Source: Anaerolineae bacterium (lineage in GTDB: Bacteria; Chloroflexota; Anaerolineae; Caldilineales; Caldilineaceae). From it: a stretch of DNA of 64,000 bases. Both the position numbers and the translations under genes were made by a program. Each line of letters begins with the position of its first letter. Positions within the stretch are counted from its first letter, which is position 1. The stretch lies in contig JAUIHI010000009.1 of NCBI GenBank assembly GCA_030432295.1, forward strand, positions 124,001 through 188,000, read 5' to 3'. Below are positions 41,068 through 50,224 of this stretch, one piece after another. Under the pieces are notes generated by a model that ran no database searches, had not been told where the DNA came from, and saw nothing but the letters and a program-made list of their open reading frames with translations.

Positions 41068-41738
41068 TACGCGCTGTCATCTTTGATATGGACGAGACCC
41101 TGCTGGACCGGCAGGGATCACTTCGCCGCTTTGCCGCGGCCCAGCACGCCGCACACCAGAACGCACTGGCCGGACTGTCCGAGTCCGCTTTTGTCAAACG
41201 GTTTATGACCCTCGACAACAACGGCGCGCTCTGGAAAGACGAAGTATACCGCCAAATTCTGGACGAAAACCGCGTCACTGCCATCGACCCACAGACACTG
41301 CTGGACGAGTACATCGCCGACTTTCACATCCACTGCCAGGGCTTCGCTGGGCTGGCCGAAATGGTGGCGCAACTGACCGCAGAGGGCAGACGGCTGGGGC
41401 TGATCACAAACGGCACATTCCCCTTCCAACTGCACAATTTTCGGGCGCTGGGCGTGGCGGAACAGTTCGATGCGGTGCTGGTCTCCGAACAGGAGGGAAT
41501 ACGCAAACCGGACCCGGAAATTTTCCGGAGGGCGTTGACCCGGTTGGGCGTCACCGCCGACGAAGCGGTCTTTGTGGGCGACAACCCGGAAGCCGACATC
41601 CGCGGCGCGCAAAGTGTCGGGATGGGGACAATCTATCGCCCCAATCGCTTCTGGCCCGAATGTGATTTTGCCGATGCGGTATGCGTTGACCTGGCCGATT
41701 TGCCCGCTATTTTGCGCGGTTTCGAGGCCAGCCAGTGA
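41064..41738 (+). CDS. HAD family hydrolase
   Basis: This is a 224-residue phosphatase-like protein. All four HAD motifs are visible: FDMDETLLD (nucleophile Asp), LITNGT, the Lys of IRKPDPEIF and GDNPEADIRGA. The cap is a small helical C1 type. Substrate unknown, probably a sugar or nucleotide phosphate. The ATG overlaps the previous stop, and the GTG of the next gene overlaps this stop by four bases (GTGA). Confidence 0.87.
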   Translation: MIRAVIFDMDETLLDRQGSLRRFAAAQHAAHQNALAGLSESAFVKRFMTLDNNGALWKDEVYRQILDENRVTAIDPQTLLDEYIADFHIHCQGFAGLAEMVAQLTAEGRRLGLITNGTFPFQLHNFRALGVAEQFDAVLVSEQEGIRKPDPEIFRRALTRLGVTADEAVFVGDNPEADIRGAQSVGMGTIYRPNRFWPECDFADAVCVDLADLPAILRGFEASQ

Positions 41739-42697
41739 GTGTGACTGTCTCACCCATCCGCCGGGGATGGCGGCTGATCCAGCCCCTCTTTCTGGTCCTG
41801 GCCCTCTTCTTCATTGCCCTGCTCCTGCGCAGCCAGTGGGGGGAACTCTCCCGCCACACCTGGCGCATCGCCCCTGGATGGCTGGCGCTTTCCGGCCTGT
41901 TGATGCTGGGCGGCTGGTGTGTGGAGGTCTGGCTCTGGCGTTTCGCTCTGGCCCGGCTGGGCGGGGAACTGGCCTACGCCGACGCCCTGCGCATCTGGTT
42001 TGCCAGCATTCTCGTGCGTTATATCCCCGGCAACGTCTGGCAACCCCTGGGAATGACTGTCCTGGCCCGGCAACGGGGCGTGCGGGTGGAGGCTATTGTC
42101 GGGAGCATTGCGCTCTACCAGGCGGTGAACCTGCTCTCTGTCCTGCCGATTGCGGGCGTCTACCTGCTGACCGTCGGCGATTTTGGGCTGTTGCAGCCCT
42201 GGCTGGGCGGGGCTACCGACTGGCTGGTAGCGTTGGCCGGGTTGGGGATCGCCCTCTTTCTGCTGCGCCCCGGCTGGCTGATCGGGCTGCTCAATTGGGC
42301 GTTGACCAAAGCCGGTCGCCCAGCCCTGAATGCAACCCTATCCACCCGCCATCTGCTGGCATTGCTGCTGGTAGCTGTTCTTGCCTGGCTCTGTTGGGGA
42401 GGCTCTTTCGCCGCCATCACATTTGGCCTGACCGCCTACACCGCCAACGAAATGGTTTTGGCTTTGCCCCATCTGCTGGCGGCATTTCCCATCGCCTATG
42501 CGGTGGGCTATCTCAGCTTCATCACCCCCAGCGGGTTGGCCGTGCGCGAGGGTGTGCTCTATCTGCTGCTGGCCCCCCTTCTCGGCGGCGGCCCCACAAC
42601 TGTCGCTGCTCTCGCCATCCGTCTCTGGCAGGTGATTCTCGAAGTCGTTGTGGCGGGCGGAGTCGGTCTGTGGGCGAGAAAGACAGATATTGGATAG
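41735..42697 (+). CDS. lysylphosphatidylglycerol synthase-type transmembrane protein (UPF0104)
   Basis: This is a 320-residue membrane protein with about eight helices, of the family that forms the flippase half of MprF and many lone proteins. Features include VRYIPGNVWQ, EAIVGSIALYQ and LSFITPSGLAVREGVL, a conserved pattern of the family. It probably moves a lipid or glycolipid across the membrane. The C-terminal residues DIG and the stop are formed by a TATTGGA-type repeat. The GTG start overlaps the HAD stop. Confidence 0.82.
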   Translation: MSVTVSPIRRGWRLIQPLFLVLALFFIALLLRSQWGELSRHTWRIAPGWLALSGLLMLGGWCVEVWLWRFALARLGGELAYADALRIWFASILVRYIPGNVWQPLGMTVLARQRGVRVEAIVGSIALYQAVNLLSVLPIAGVYLLTVGDFGLLQPWLGGATDWLVALAGLGIALFLLRPGWLIGLLNWALTKAGRPALNATLSTRHLLALLLVAVLAWLCWGGSFAAITFGLTAYTANEMVLALPHLLAAFPIAYAVGYLSFITPSGLAVREGVLYLLLAPLLGGGPTTVAALAIRLWQVILEVVVAGGVGLWARKTDIG

Positions 42698-42848
42698 TAG
42701 ATATTTGGTTATCGGTATTGGATGCAGAGTTCAGAAATGTTATGCGTGCGAATCCTGGCCATTCGTGCCGCCCCGTCCCCTTCGTTCAGAGCAATTGATG
42801 TGAAGACAAGCCCAGCAACCACACGAGATATCCAATACCCAATACCCC
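42685..42848. repeat. TATTGGA-type inverted repeat spanning a gene boundary
   Basis: AGATATTGGATAGTAGATAT and GGTATTGGATG on the left and GATATCCAATACCCAATACC on the right enclose about 105 bases. The left arm encodes the end of the flippase, and the right arm encodes IQYPIP near the start of the DUF2079 protein. Confidence 0.8.
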
Positions 42849-45457
42849 ATTCCCTCTCCGATCCCTATCGGCTTCTCCTTCTGATCGCCATCCTTCTCTA
42901 TATTTGGATTTTCGCTGGCCTCGCCTTCGCCCAACACGCGGGGATGCGCACCCACAAGGCCGATCTGGGCCAGATGGATCAGGCCATCTGGAACACCAGC
43001 CAGGGCCGTTTTGTGGAGGAGGTGAAGGACGATTTCGTCTCTACCCGGCTGACCGATCACGTGGAGCCGATCTTCGCGCTGATCAGCCCGGTGCTCTGGC
43101 TGTGGGACGACGTGCGGGCGCTCCTGCTCCTGCAAGTGATCGCCGTGGCCCTGGGCGCGCTTCCCCTCTATGCGTTAGCCCTGGAAAAACTGGACCAGCT
43201 ACTCCCTGCGCACCAGCGCGCTCAAATCTGGCATAGGGAACCCCTGCAACAGATGACCCGCCCGCTGGCTCTGGCCGTGGCGTTGGGCTGGCTGCTCTCG
43301 CCCCAACTCCAGTCCGCGGTCCTGACCGAATTCCACGCCATCCCCTTGGCCGCGCCGCTGATCGTCTGGGCTTTCTGGGCCGCGGAGAAAAATCGCTGGC
43401 GACAATTCTTCGTGGCCGCGCTGCTGCTGGCCGCAGTCAAAGAAGAAGCTGCGCTCCTGGCCGCCGGCTTAGGGTTTTGGTGTTGGGTATTGGATGTTTC
43501 GAAGGCGAGACGACGACAATATCCAATACCCAATACCAAATACCTCATCTTCCCCCTCCTCGTCACGGGCTTCTCCCTCGCCTGGTTCTATCTTGCCACT
43601 TTCGTCATCGTCCCCGCCCACGCCGCGCAGGTCTATGGAGCCGCGGAGAGCGCCTATTTTCAGCGTTACGGCGCGCTGGGCAATTCACCGCTGGACATCG
43701 CCAGGAGCTTCTTCACCCAGCCGGGCGTTGTCTGGCAGATCGCCAGCGAACCGGCCCGGACCGCCTATCTCTGGCAACTGCTGGCCGGTTTTGGTCTCTT
43801 TGCCCTACTGGCGCCGGAGATTTTGTTGCTCTGCACGCCCGTCTTCCTCGCCAATCTGCTCAGCGCCTACCCGGCCCAATATTACGGCGAATTCCACTAC
43901 AGCGCGCCGATTGTGCCCTACTTTGCCGTGGCTGGGGTCTATGGGCTGGCCCGGCTCTGGCGCTGGCTGGGCCGCCGTTTTGCCGGGGAATCGGGCAGTT
44001 TCCAGCACCTGCCCGCAGCCAACGCCGGGGTAATGGCGCTGGTTTCAATCTTTACCAACAGCCGTTCCACCCTGCGCCCGTTGCTGGCCTGGGGGCTGGT
44101 GCTCTGGCTGCTCGTCTGGGCGGGAATCGGCTATGCCAACGCGGGCCGGGGACCGGGCGGCGGACGCTACGATCCCACGCCGGTCACTGCCCACCACCGG
44201 CTACTGGACCGTTTCACCAGCCAGATTCCTGCGGACGCGGCTGTCACCGCCACAGCCGCGGTCCACCCCCACCTCAGCCATCGGCGCTACATCTACCAGT
44301 TTCCCTTCGGGCTGGACGCTGCGGTTCCCGCTGAGTGGGCGCTGCTGGATGTGACCAGCAATACGGATATGGCCCCCGGCGATGTCAAGGCGAAAGTCGA
44401 TGAAATGCTGGCAAGCGACTGGGGTGTGGCTGACGGCGCAGACGGTTTTCTCCTCCTCCAGCGCGGCGTAGCGGAGAAGACAATTCCCGGCGCGTTCTTC
44501 AGTTTTGCGCGAGAACTTAACGCAGAGGCGCAGAGACGCAGAGACGCAGAGAAGATCGTCAACGATCCCCCACTTAACAATTCACCATTCACTATTCACC
44601 ATTCACTATTTTCTTTTGGCCCTCTCACTTTCCTCGGCCTGGACTTAACCGATTGGCCCCGCTGGCGACAGACAAAAGTGACGACCCTCTGGCGGGTGGA
44701 GGAGGGCTTCGATGCGAGTGTTGCACCGCTGGTTGAGATTCGTACCCCTTCCGGTGGGATAATCCTCGACAACGCCCAACTCCCCTCGCCTGCGCTGGTC
44801 TGGTATCCCCCGCAAAGTTGGCAGCTGGGTGAAGTCATCCGGCTCGAATCGCTCTGGCTCTTTCTGCCCGGGGAATGGGGCGTAGCTGTGGGGATGACCG
44901 ACGGAACGCCAGCGCTGGCCGGGGCATTCAGCCGCCAGTCCGGTGGCACACTGGCACGGGATGAATTGGGAGAAGCTTTGGCCGAGGGAGAACCAGCTGG
45001 CTGGTTTGCTGGGCCGACAGGCGAACGGCTTTCTGTGACGGCCCGCCTCGACCCATCCGTCCCCGCGGGGCAGGTGGCGAACCTACGCCTGGAATGGGGC
45101 ACAGAGACGCCGGAACTGCTGGCCCGCCATCAGATTTTTGTCCATCTGCGCGGGGCAGAGGGCAACATCGCCCAAAACGACGGCAGCCCCCGCTATTTCG
45201 TCCCTGTCGCGCCCGGTCCGGTGACAGCCGACTGGCGACAGCTTGCCATTCCCACCGACCTGCCGCCGGGCAGCTATCCGGTCGTCATCGGCGTCTACGA
45301 TCCCGCCAACGGGGAGCGGCTGGCCTTTTTTGGCCCGGATGGACAGCCGACCAGCAACGAACTAATTGTCGGCAGTGTACGCGTGCAGCCCCCCCTCGTC
45401 CCGGATCAGGCCTGTGCGCTCATTCCGCTTGCCTGTGCCAGCCAGCCGATTCGCTAA
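42722..45457 (+). CDS. DUF2079 domain membrane protein with in-frame repeats
   Basis: This is a 911-residue membrane protein with a DUF2079 core (KADLGQMDQAIWNTSQGRFV, VEPIFALISP), about ten helices and a large extracytoplasmic C-terminal half. DUF2079 proteins are GT-C-like, with function unproved. The start is uncertain: the first 45 residues before the first helix contain repeat-derived IQYPIP. Two more repeats are read through: 43473-43544 (FWCWVLDV ... QYPIPNTKY) and 44514-44613 (AEAQRRRDAEK ... NNSPFTIHHSL). It follows the flippase directly. Confidence 0.72.
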   Translation: MQSSEMLCVRILAIRAAPSPSFRAIDVKTSPATTRDIQYPIPHSLSDPYRLLLLIAILLYIWIFAGLAFAQHAGMRTHKADLGQMDQAIWNTSQGRFVEEVKDDFVSTRLTDHVEPIFALISPVLWLWDDVRALLLLQVIAVALGALPLYALALEKLDQLLPAHQRAQIWHREPLQQMTRPLALAVALGWLLSPQLQSAVLTEFHAIPLAAPLIVWAFWAAEKNRWRQFFVAALLLAAVKEEAALLAAGLGFWCWVLDVSKARRRQYPIPNTKYLIFPLLVTGFSLAWFYLATFVIVPAHAAQVYGAAESAYFQRYGALGNSPLDIARSFFTQPGVVWQIASEPARTAYLWQLLAGFGLFALLAPEILLLCTPVFLANLLSAYPAQYYGEFHYSAPIVPYFAVAGVYGLARLWRWLGRRFAGESGSFQHLPAANAGVMALVSIFTNSRSTLRPLLAWGLVLWLLVWAGIGYANAGRGPGGGRYDPTPVTAHHRLLDRFTSQIPADAAVTATAAVHPHLSHRRYIYQFPFGLDAAVPAEWALLDVTSNTDMAPGDVKAKVDEMLASDWGVADGADGFLLLQRGVAEKTIPGAFFSFARELNAEAQRRRDAEKIVNDPPLNNSPFTIHHSLFSFGPLTFLGLDLTDWPRWRQTKVTTLWRVEEGFDASVAPLVEIRTPSGGIILDNAQLPSPALVWYPPQSWQLGEVIRLESLWLFLPGEWGVAVGMTDGTPALAGAFSRQSGGTLARDELGEALAEGEPAGWFAGPTGERLSVTARLDPSVPAGQVANLRLEWGTETPELLARHQIFVHLRGAEGNIAQNDGSPRYFVPVAPGPVTADWRQLAIPTDLPPGSYPVVIGVYDPANGERLAFFGPDGQPTSNELIVGSVRVQPPLVPDQACALIPLACASQPIR
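43473..43544. repeat. TATTGGG-type 7-nt inverted repeat inside the DUF2079 gene
   Basis: GGTGTTGGGTATTGGATGTT and CAATATCCAATACCCAATAC face each other over GAAGGCGAGACGACGA. The frame is kept. Same peptide type as in the GT39-like and YfhO genes. Confidence 0.88.
44514..44613. repeat. ACGCAGAG and TTCACCA arrays inside the DUF2079 gene
   Basis: An 8-nt array (CGCAGAGA units) is followed by a 7-nt array of TTCACCA/TTCACTA words. The two encode a charged and then a Ser/His/Thr-rich stretch. The TTCACTA word is stop-free only in the orientation present. Confidence 0.82.
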
Positions 45458-45484
45458 TCCGACTATCCATCGAAGGAGAATCCT

Positions 45485-46531
45485 ATGCACATTACCCAAC
45501 TGACCACACAGATTCGCCGCCAGACGCCTAGCCCCACGCCCAAACGGGACGCCCTGCAATCTCTGCCCGGCTCCGGCAGCGTGCGCGTGGAAATCACCAG
45601 CAACACCGGCGTCACTGGCGTGGGCGAGGCCAGCTTTGGCCGCATTGCTGGGGGACCAGACGCGCTGGCAGCGCTCATCGAACACGAACTGAAGCCACTG
45701 ATTCTGGGCCAAGACCCGGCCTTTGTGCGGGGCCTGCACCAGTCAATGCTGGCCGAAACCGAATATCACGGCAGCCAGGGCTTGGCGACTTTTGGCATTG
45801 CAGCGATAGACACTGCCCTGTGGGATTGCCTGGGCCGGTCCAACGGCGTCCCCTGCTGGCAACTGTGGGGCGGCGTGCATACCCGCGTCCCGGCTTATGC
45901 GATGGTGGGCTGGCTCAACTACGACGACGAGGAGGTCCAGGCCATCTGTCGTCAGGCGGTGGGTCAGGGCTTCCGGGCCGTCAAAATCAAAGTGGGTTTT
46001 CCCACTTTGCAGCAGGACATTCAGCGGGTGGAAGTGGTGCGTCGGGCTGTGGGCGATGAGGTCGGAATTATGGTGGACGCCAACCAATCCCTCACCGCGG
46101 CCGAAGCTGTAGTCCGGGGACGGGCTTTTGAGCGAATGGGCTGCGTCTGGTGGGAGGAACCCATTCCCGCCGACGACATCGACGGCTACGCGGAGCTGAC
46201 CCGTGCCCTGGACATTCCGATTGCCACAGGAGAGAATCTCTACAGCGCGGCCGACTTTGCCCGCTTCCTGCGCCGGGACGCGGTGGATATTGTGCAGCCG
46301 GACCTGCGCCGGGCCGGTGGGCCTACCGCACTGCTGCAGATCGGGTCGATGGCGGCAGCATTCCGTCGCCCCTACGCGTCCCACGGCGGCGGTCCGGTCC
46401 AGCTAAATGTGATGGCCTGTCTGCCCAACGCGCTCTATCTGGAAACCGGGCTGATCCCGCCCGACTCGCCCCTGCGCCTGGAAGAGGGAACGGTGCAGAT
46501 TCCCGACGGGCCGGGCTTCAGTTGGGCCTAA
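45485..46531 (+). CDS. mandelate racemase/muconate lactonizing enzyme family protein
   Basis: This is a 348-residue enolase-superfamily enzyme. The KxK motif (AVKIKVGF), metal ligands Asp in MVDANQS, Glu in WEEPI and Glu in ATGENLY, and the distal His in YASHGGG are all visible. The KxK/His set is that of the mandelate racemase and sugar-acid dehydratase groups. The substrate is probably an aldonic or aldaric acid. GAAGGAGA precedes the ATG. It differs clearly from the dehydratase at 38347. Confidence 0.87.
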   Translation: MHITQLTTQIRRQTPSPTPKRDALQSLPGSGSVRVEITSNTGVTGVGEASFGRIAGGPDALAALIEHELKPLILGQDPAFVRGLHQSMLAETEYHGSQGLATFGIAAIDTALWDCLGRSNGVPCWQLWGGVHTRVPAYAMVGWLNYDDEEVQAICRQAVGQGFRAVKIKVGFPTLQQDIQRVEVVRRAVGDEVGIMVDANQSLTAAEAVVRGRAFERMGCVWWEEPIPADDIDGYAELTRALDIPIATGENLYSAADFARFLRRDAVDIVQPDLRRAGGPTALLQIGSMAAAFRRPYASHGGGPVQLNVMACLPNALYLETGLIPPDSPLRLEEGTVQIPDGPGFSWA

Positions 46532-46543
46532 AGAGTGATTGTT

Positions 46544-46625
46544 CAAAGTCCCCGGCACTTCCGTTGCAAGTGAGCCGTTAGACCACAATTCCACCGTTGT
46601 TGTACGTGAAGTGCCGGGGACTTTG
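46544..46625. repeat. inverted repeat CAAAGTCCCCGGCACTTCC
   Basis: CAAAGTCCCCGGCACTTCCG on the left is matched by ACGTGAAGTGCCGGGGACTT plus TG on the right, around a core of about 30 bases. It fills most of the gap before the deacetylase gene. Confidence 0.85.
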
Positions 46626-46668
46626 GCTTCCTCCCTGAATAGATGGGCCTGAAGAAAGGAAAATCGAG

Positions 46669-47565
46669 ATGACCGACTTTGTGTGGAGTATCGACGACGC
46701 GGGAACCGGCGGCGAGGCGTCGGCAGAGGTCTCCCGGCGCTTTGCCCGCTGGCTGGAAAGCCGTTCTCTGCGTGCCACCTGGCTGGTGGTTCCCAAACCG
46801 GGCGGACAGCCCCTTTCCCCGGAGTGGCTGGATGTGCTGCGTGAGATGCGGGATGCGGGCCACGACCTGCAACTCCACGGGCTGACCCACGGCGACTGCT
46901 TCGAGTTTGGCCCGCCAGCCTGGCCTGCCACCGCCATCAATCCGGCCTTTGTGGATGAGTTTGCCCAGCGCCGGGACGAACTGCTGTCCCGCTACACTGT
47001 GGACAATCTGCGCGCCCGCATGGAAGAGGGGATGGACATCTTTCAGCGGGAATTGGGGATCGATCCGGTGCTCTTTCGTGCGCCCTGCGGAGCCATCTCC
47101 CAGGCGATGTTTGCCGCCCTGGCCGCGGTCGGCATTGGCTACCACTCCTGTCAATACATCAGCGGCACGGGCTACGAGCATCTGCCCCACAACCGCGGCG
47201 ACCTGACGCCGGTCTGGACCGAGGCCATCCCCCACCGCCCCTTCCGCTGGTATGCGGATGTGGTCGAAGCACCGATTCTCAACGAATACACCTGGCGGGG
47301 CGCAGGCGCGCGCAGTGCTGAGTTCATCGAACTGGCCCGGCAGGACGCGGCGCGCGTCGTCACGGAAAGTCCCGTGGCGGTGATTCTGATGCACACCCAC
47401 GGCATTGCCGACGACTTCGGCCACGCCTGCCGTACGGTGGATGCAGTGGTGGAGGAAGCGGCGAGTCTGGGGGATCACCGCTTTACGACGCTGGGCGAAC
47501 TGATCGCCTCCGGCGGGCTGGATGCAGCCGCAACGGTCAGCGGGCCGGATTCGTTGACAATTTGA
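46669..47565 (+). CDS. polysaccharide deacetylase family protein
   Basis: This is a 298-residue NodB-like deacetylase. The catalytic Asp pair is in WSIDDAG, the metal His residues in LQLHGLTHGD, the FRAPCGA strand carries the Arg, and the closing LMHTHG supplies the last His. No signal peptide is seen, so it is probably cytoplasmic and may act on a small N-acetyl sugar. GAAAGGA precedes the ATG. A methyltransferase gene follows within 30 bases. Confidence 0.83.
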   Translation: MTDFVWSIDDAGTGGEASAEVSRRFARWLESRSLRATWLVVPKPGGQPLSPEWLDVLREMRDAGHDLQLHGLTHGDCFEFGPPAWPATAINPAFVDEFAQRRDELLSRYTVDNLRARMEEGMDIFQRELGIDPVLFRAPCGAISQAMFAALAAVGIGYHSCQYISGTGYEHLPHNRGDLTPVWTEAIPHRPFRWYADVVEAPILNEYTWRGAGARSAEFIELARQDAARVVTESPVAVILMHTHGIADDFGHACRTVDAVVEEAASLGDHRFTTLGELIASGGLDAAATVSGPDSLTI

Positions 47566-47591
47566 GGTGTGGGAAGGAAGAGGCGAAGTCT

Positions 47592-48158
47592 ATGCGCGGT
47601 TTCAGCGGACAACGAGAAGGCTGGACAGCCAAAGCCCGTCTGTTGCTCGCTCCGGCCCTGGCCGAGGACGAGAGCGGTGTCTGGGCGGATGTGGGCTGCG
47701 GCGATGGCATCTTCACTTTTCTGCTCTGCGAGATGCTGACGCCGGGCAGCACTGTCTATGCGGTGGATCGGGATCGGCTGGCCCTGGAACGGGTCTCCCA
47801 GCGCAAGGGCACGCTCGCCCTGGCCTGCGAACTGGCAACGCTGCACGCAGACTTCACCCGGCCTCTACGTCTGCCTCCACTGGACGGCATTCTGCTGGCC
47901 AATTCTCTGCATTTTGTGGACAAAAAGCCGCCGGTGCTAAAAGGGTTGGCGAGTCTTCTGAAGCCGGGCGGCAAGCTGGTGGTGGTCGAATACAACACAC
48001 GCCAGGGCAACAGTGCCGTGCCCTTTCCCATCCACGAATCGGATTTTGTCACGCTGGCCGAGGCCGCGGGTCTGGAGGGGGCGCGGATTGCGACCCGCGC
48101 CCCCTCCACTTTTCTGGGGGAGATGTTCACCGGCGTGGCGGTGAAAGGCCGCGCGTAG
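47592..48158 (+). CDS. class I SAM-dependent methyltransferase
   Basis: This is a 188-residue Rossmann methyltransferase. The SAM motif VWADVGCGDGIFTFLL, the acidic strand end TVYAVDRD and the later GILLANSLHFV and LLKPGGKLVVVEY motifs are clear. Substrate unknown. The ATG at 47592 is chosen over a TTG at 47562. The 118-base gap that follows has no gene and only a few loose CCCAATA-like words. Confidence 0.85.
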   Translation: MRGFSGQREGWTAKARLLLAPALAEDESGVWADVGCGDGIFTFLLCEMLTPGSTVYAVDRDRLALERVSQRKGTLALACELATLHADFTRPLRLPPLDGILLANSLHFVDKKPPVLKGLASLLKPGGKLVVVEYNTRQGNSAVPFPIHESDFVTLAEAAGLEGARIATRAPSTFLGEMFTGVAVKGRA

Positions 48159-48276
48159 CGGTTGACCGCGTACACATTCCCCTGCCAACTGTCGAAACTG
48201 CAACGATTCTTTCCATCATTTATGCAGTGCCGTAACCCAATATTCCATACCCTACTCTGACCGAGAAACCCACCCA

Positions 48277-49266
48277 ATGACTCAACTCACCCAACTCGCC
48301 CCTGACATCCACCGGCTATGCCTGCCCCTGCCCTTCGCCTTGGACCACGTGAACTGCTATCTCATCCGTGGCGACCGGGGCTGGACTCTGCTCGACACGG
48401 GGCTGCACACGCCGGAGGGCTGGCAGAGTTGGCTGGCCGCCTTTGCTGAACTGGGCATCCGGCCCGCCGACATCGAGCAGATCGTCCTCACCCACGTCCA
48501 CCCGGACCACTACGGGATGGCAGGCACATTACAGGCGTGGACGGGCAACGCCGTACCGGTACGGATGTCCACAGCCACAGCAGAGGCAGCCGCGGTCATC
48601 TGGCGTTCGCCCGCCGAGGATTGGCTGGACGAGACCAGTGCCTATCTGCGCTGCAACGGACTGGAAGCCTCTTTTCTGGAAAGTGTCCTGCAAAGTATGC
48701 GGGGGATGCGGGCGGCTGTGCGTCCCTATCCAGAGAATGTGGAAACTTTTGCGCCCGGCGATGAAGTGGGGCTGGGCAATCGGCGTATGCAGGCCATCCA
48801 GGCCCAGGGCCACGCCGACGACCAGACGGTATTTTACGATCCGGCGGATCGGTTGATCTTCTGCGGGGATCAGGTGCTCCAACGCATCACCCCCAATGTG
48901 GGGTCCTGGCCGACGACGCCTGCCGGTCCCCTGGGCCGCTTCCTCACCGACCTCTCCCACCTGAGCGGGTTGGACGTGGGTCTGGCCTTGCCCGGCCACC
49001 GGCAGGAGATTACCGACTTTGCGGGACGCATCGACGAACTGCTGGCCCATCACGAAAAGCGGCTGGTCACCATCCGGGAGGCCATCCCCGATGCAGGCGC
49101 AACAACACTGGAGATCACCCGACGGGTCTTTCCTGTGGATCGCTTCAACACCCACGAAGTCCGCTTTGCCGTGGCCGAGACCCTGGCCCATCTGGAGCAT
49201 CTGCTTGAAACCGGCGAGGCCAGCTGGGACGAAAACAGCGCGGGCGTGTGGGTGTTCCGCCGTTAG
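48277..49266 (+). CDS. MBL-fold metallo-hydrolase
   Basis: This is a 329-residue metallo-beta-lactamase-fold protein with the zinc motif THVHPDHYG, a downstream QAQGHADDQT ligand and FCGDQVL. The C-terminal helical extension with LPGHRQEI suggests the lactonase/glyoxalase-II-like group. The ribosome site is weak. It differs in C-terminal layout from the MBL gene at 14248. It stands alone before recO. Confidence 0.82.
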   Translation: MTQLTQLAPDIHRLCLPLPFALDHVNCYLIRGDRGWTLLDTGLHTPEGWQSWLAAFAELGIRPADIEQIVLTHVHPDHYGMAGTLQAWTGNAVPVRMSTATAEAAAVIWRSPAEDWLDETSAYLRCNGLEASFLESVLQSMRGMRAAVRPYPENVETFAPGDEVGLGNRRMQAIQAQGHADDQTVFYDPADRLIFCGDQVLQRITPNVGSWPTTPAGPLGRFLTDLSHLSGLDVGLALPGHRQEITDFAGRIDELLAHHEKRLVTIREAIPDAGATTLEITRRVFPVDRFNTHEVRFAVAETLAHLEHLLETGEASWDENSAGVWVFRR

Positions 49267-49302
49267 TTTCAGCGGACAGCTTTCTCACCCCACCCCGCCG
49301 CG

Positions 49303-49311
49303 TGGTATAAT
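49303..49311 (+). promoter_or_regulatory. extended -10 promoter candidate for recO
   Basis: TGGTATAAT combines an extended TG with a perfect TATAAT, identical to the box at 12662. The -35 region (TCTCAC at 49283) is poor. The recO ATG lies 64 bases downstream. Confidence 0.5.
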
Positions 49312-49374
49312 TCCCCTACAAGATCTGTGTCAATCTGTTCCATCCGTTTTTATCCGTGTACCTCCCTTCCACCT

Positions 49375-50151
49375 ATGGCCGAACGCAGCCGTACCTATCG
49401 CACCCAGGCGGTCATTCTGCGCCGCCGGGACTACGCCGACGCCGACCGCATTCTGACGGTCTATACCCCGCGCTTGGGCAAAGTCGAACTGATCGCCAAA
49501 GGGGTGCGCAAGACCACCAGCCGCAAAGCCGGTCATTTGGAACTTTTCAGCCACGCCAGTCTGCTGGTGGCTCAGGCCCGCACCTGGGGCATTGTCACCG
49601 AAGTGACGACTGTCGAAAGCTTCCTCCACCTGCGCAGCGATCTGGACCGCATCGGCTGGGCGGGCTATGCCTGCGAACTGGTGGACGCTTTTGGCAGCGC
49701 TGAGGACGAAAGCCAGCAGTTGTGGGAGATGCTGCTCTTTGCCCTGCGGGTGCTGGACAGCGGCGAAGAACAGATCGACCTCTTCCTGCGCTGGTTCGAG
49801 TTGCATCTGCTCAGTCTGGTCGGCTTTCAGCCAGAGCTGTTCAATTGTCTGGCCTGTGGGGATGAGTTGCAGGCCGTCACCAATTATTTGAGTCTGGCCG
49901 CGGGGGGTGTATTCTGTCCCCGCTGCGGCGAAGCTGCCGGTGGCACGGAACCGATTGAACCGGGCCTGCTCAAAGTCCTGCGCCACATCCAGCGCAGTTC
50001 GTGGACAGATGTGCGGGCGGTGCAACTGCGTCCCCAGACGATCCAGGCCGTCGAGAGTATTCTCTACCGCTATCTGGTTCTGGTGCTGGAACGCCAGTTG
50101 CGCTCGGTGGATTTTGTGCGCCGGTTGCGCTCGGCACGTAATCATTCATAG
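49375..50151 (+). CDS. recO: DNA repair protein RecO
   Basis: This is a 258-residue recombination mediator that, with RecF and RecR, loads RecA onto SSB-coated single strands. The OB-fold start (YRTQAVILRRRDYADADRI, split) is followed by a helical domain and a zinc finger (NCLACG ... FCPRCG). The ATG at 49375 places the OB-fold immediately after the start. A coupled group (MazG-like, membrane protein) follows after a hairpin repeat. Confidence 0.93.
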   Translation: MAERSRTYRTQAVILRRRDYADADRILTVYTPRLGKVELIAKGVRKTTSRKAGHLELFSHASLLVAQARTWGIVTEVTTVESFLHLRSDLDRIGWAGYACELVDAFGSAEDESQQLWEMLLFALRVLDSGEEQIDLFLRWFELHLLSLVGFQPELFNCLACGDELQAVTNYLSLAAGGVFCPRCGEAAGGTEPIEPGLLKVLRHIQRSSWTDVRAVQLRPQTIQAVESILYRYLVLVLERQLRSVDFVRRLRSARNHS

Positions 50152-50212
50152 GTGCGGTTTCCAACCGCACAATCTCGGAATATTCCCATTTATGCGGTTA
50201 GAAACCGCATCT
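50152..50212. repeat. TGCGGTT palindromes after recO
   Basis: GTGCGGTTTCCAACCGCAC (with one mismatch free stem) and ATGCGGTTAGAAACCGCAT form two adjacent hairpins using the same word. They begin right after the recO stop. Confidence 0.75.
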
Positions 50213-50224
50213 ACGGCACTGGCA

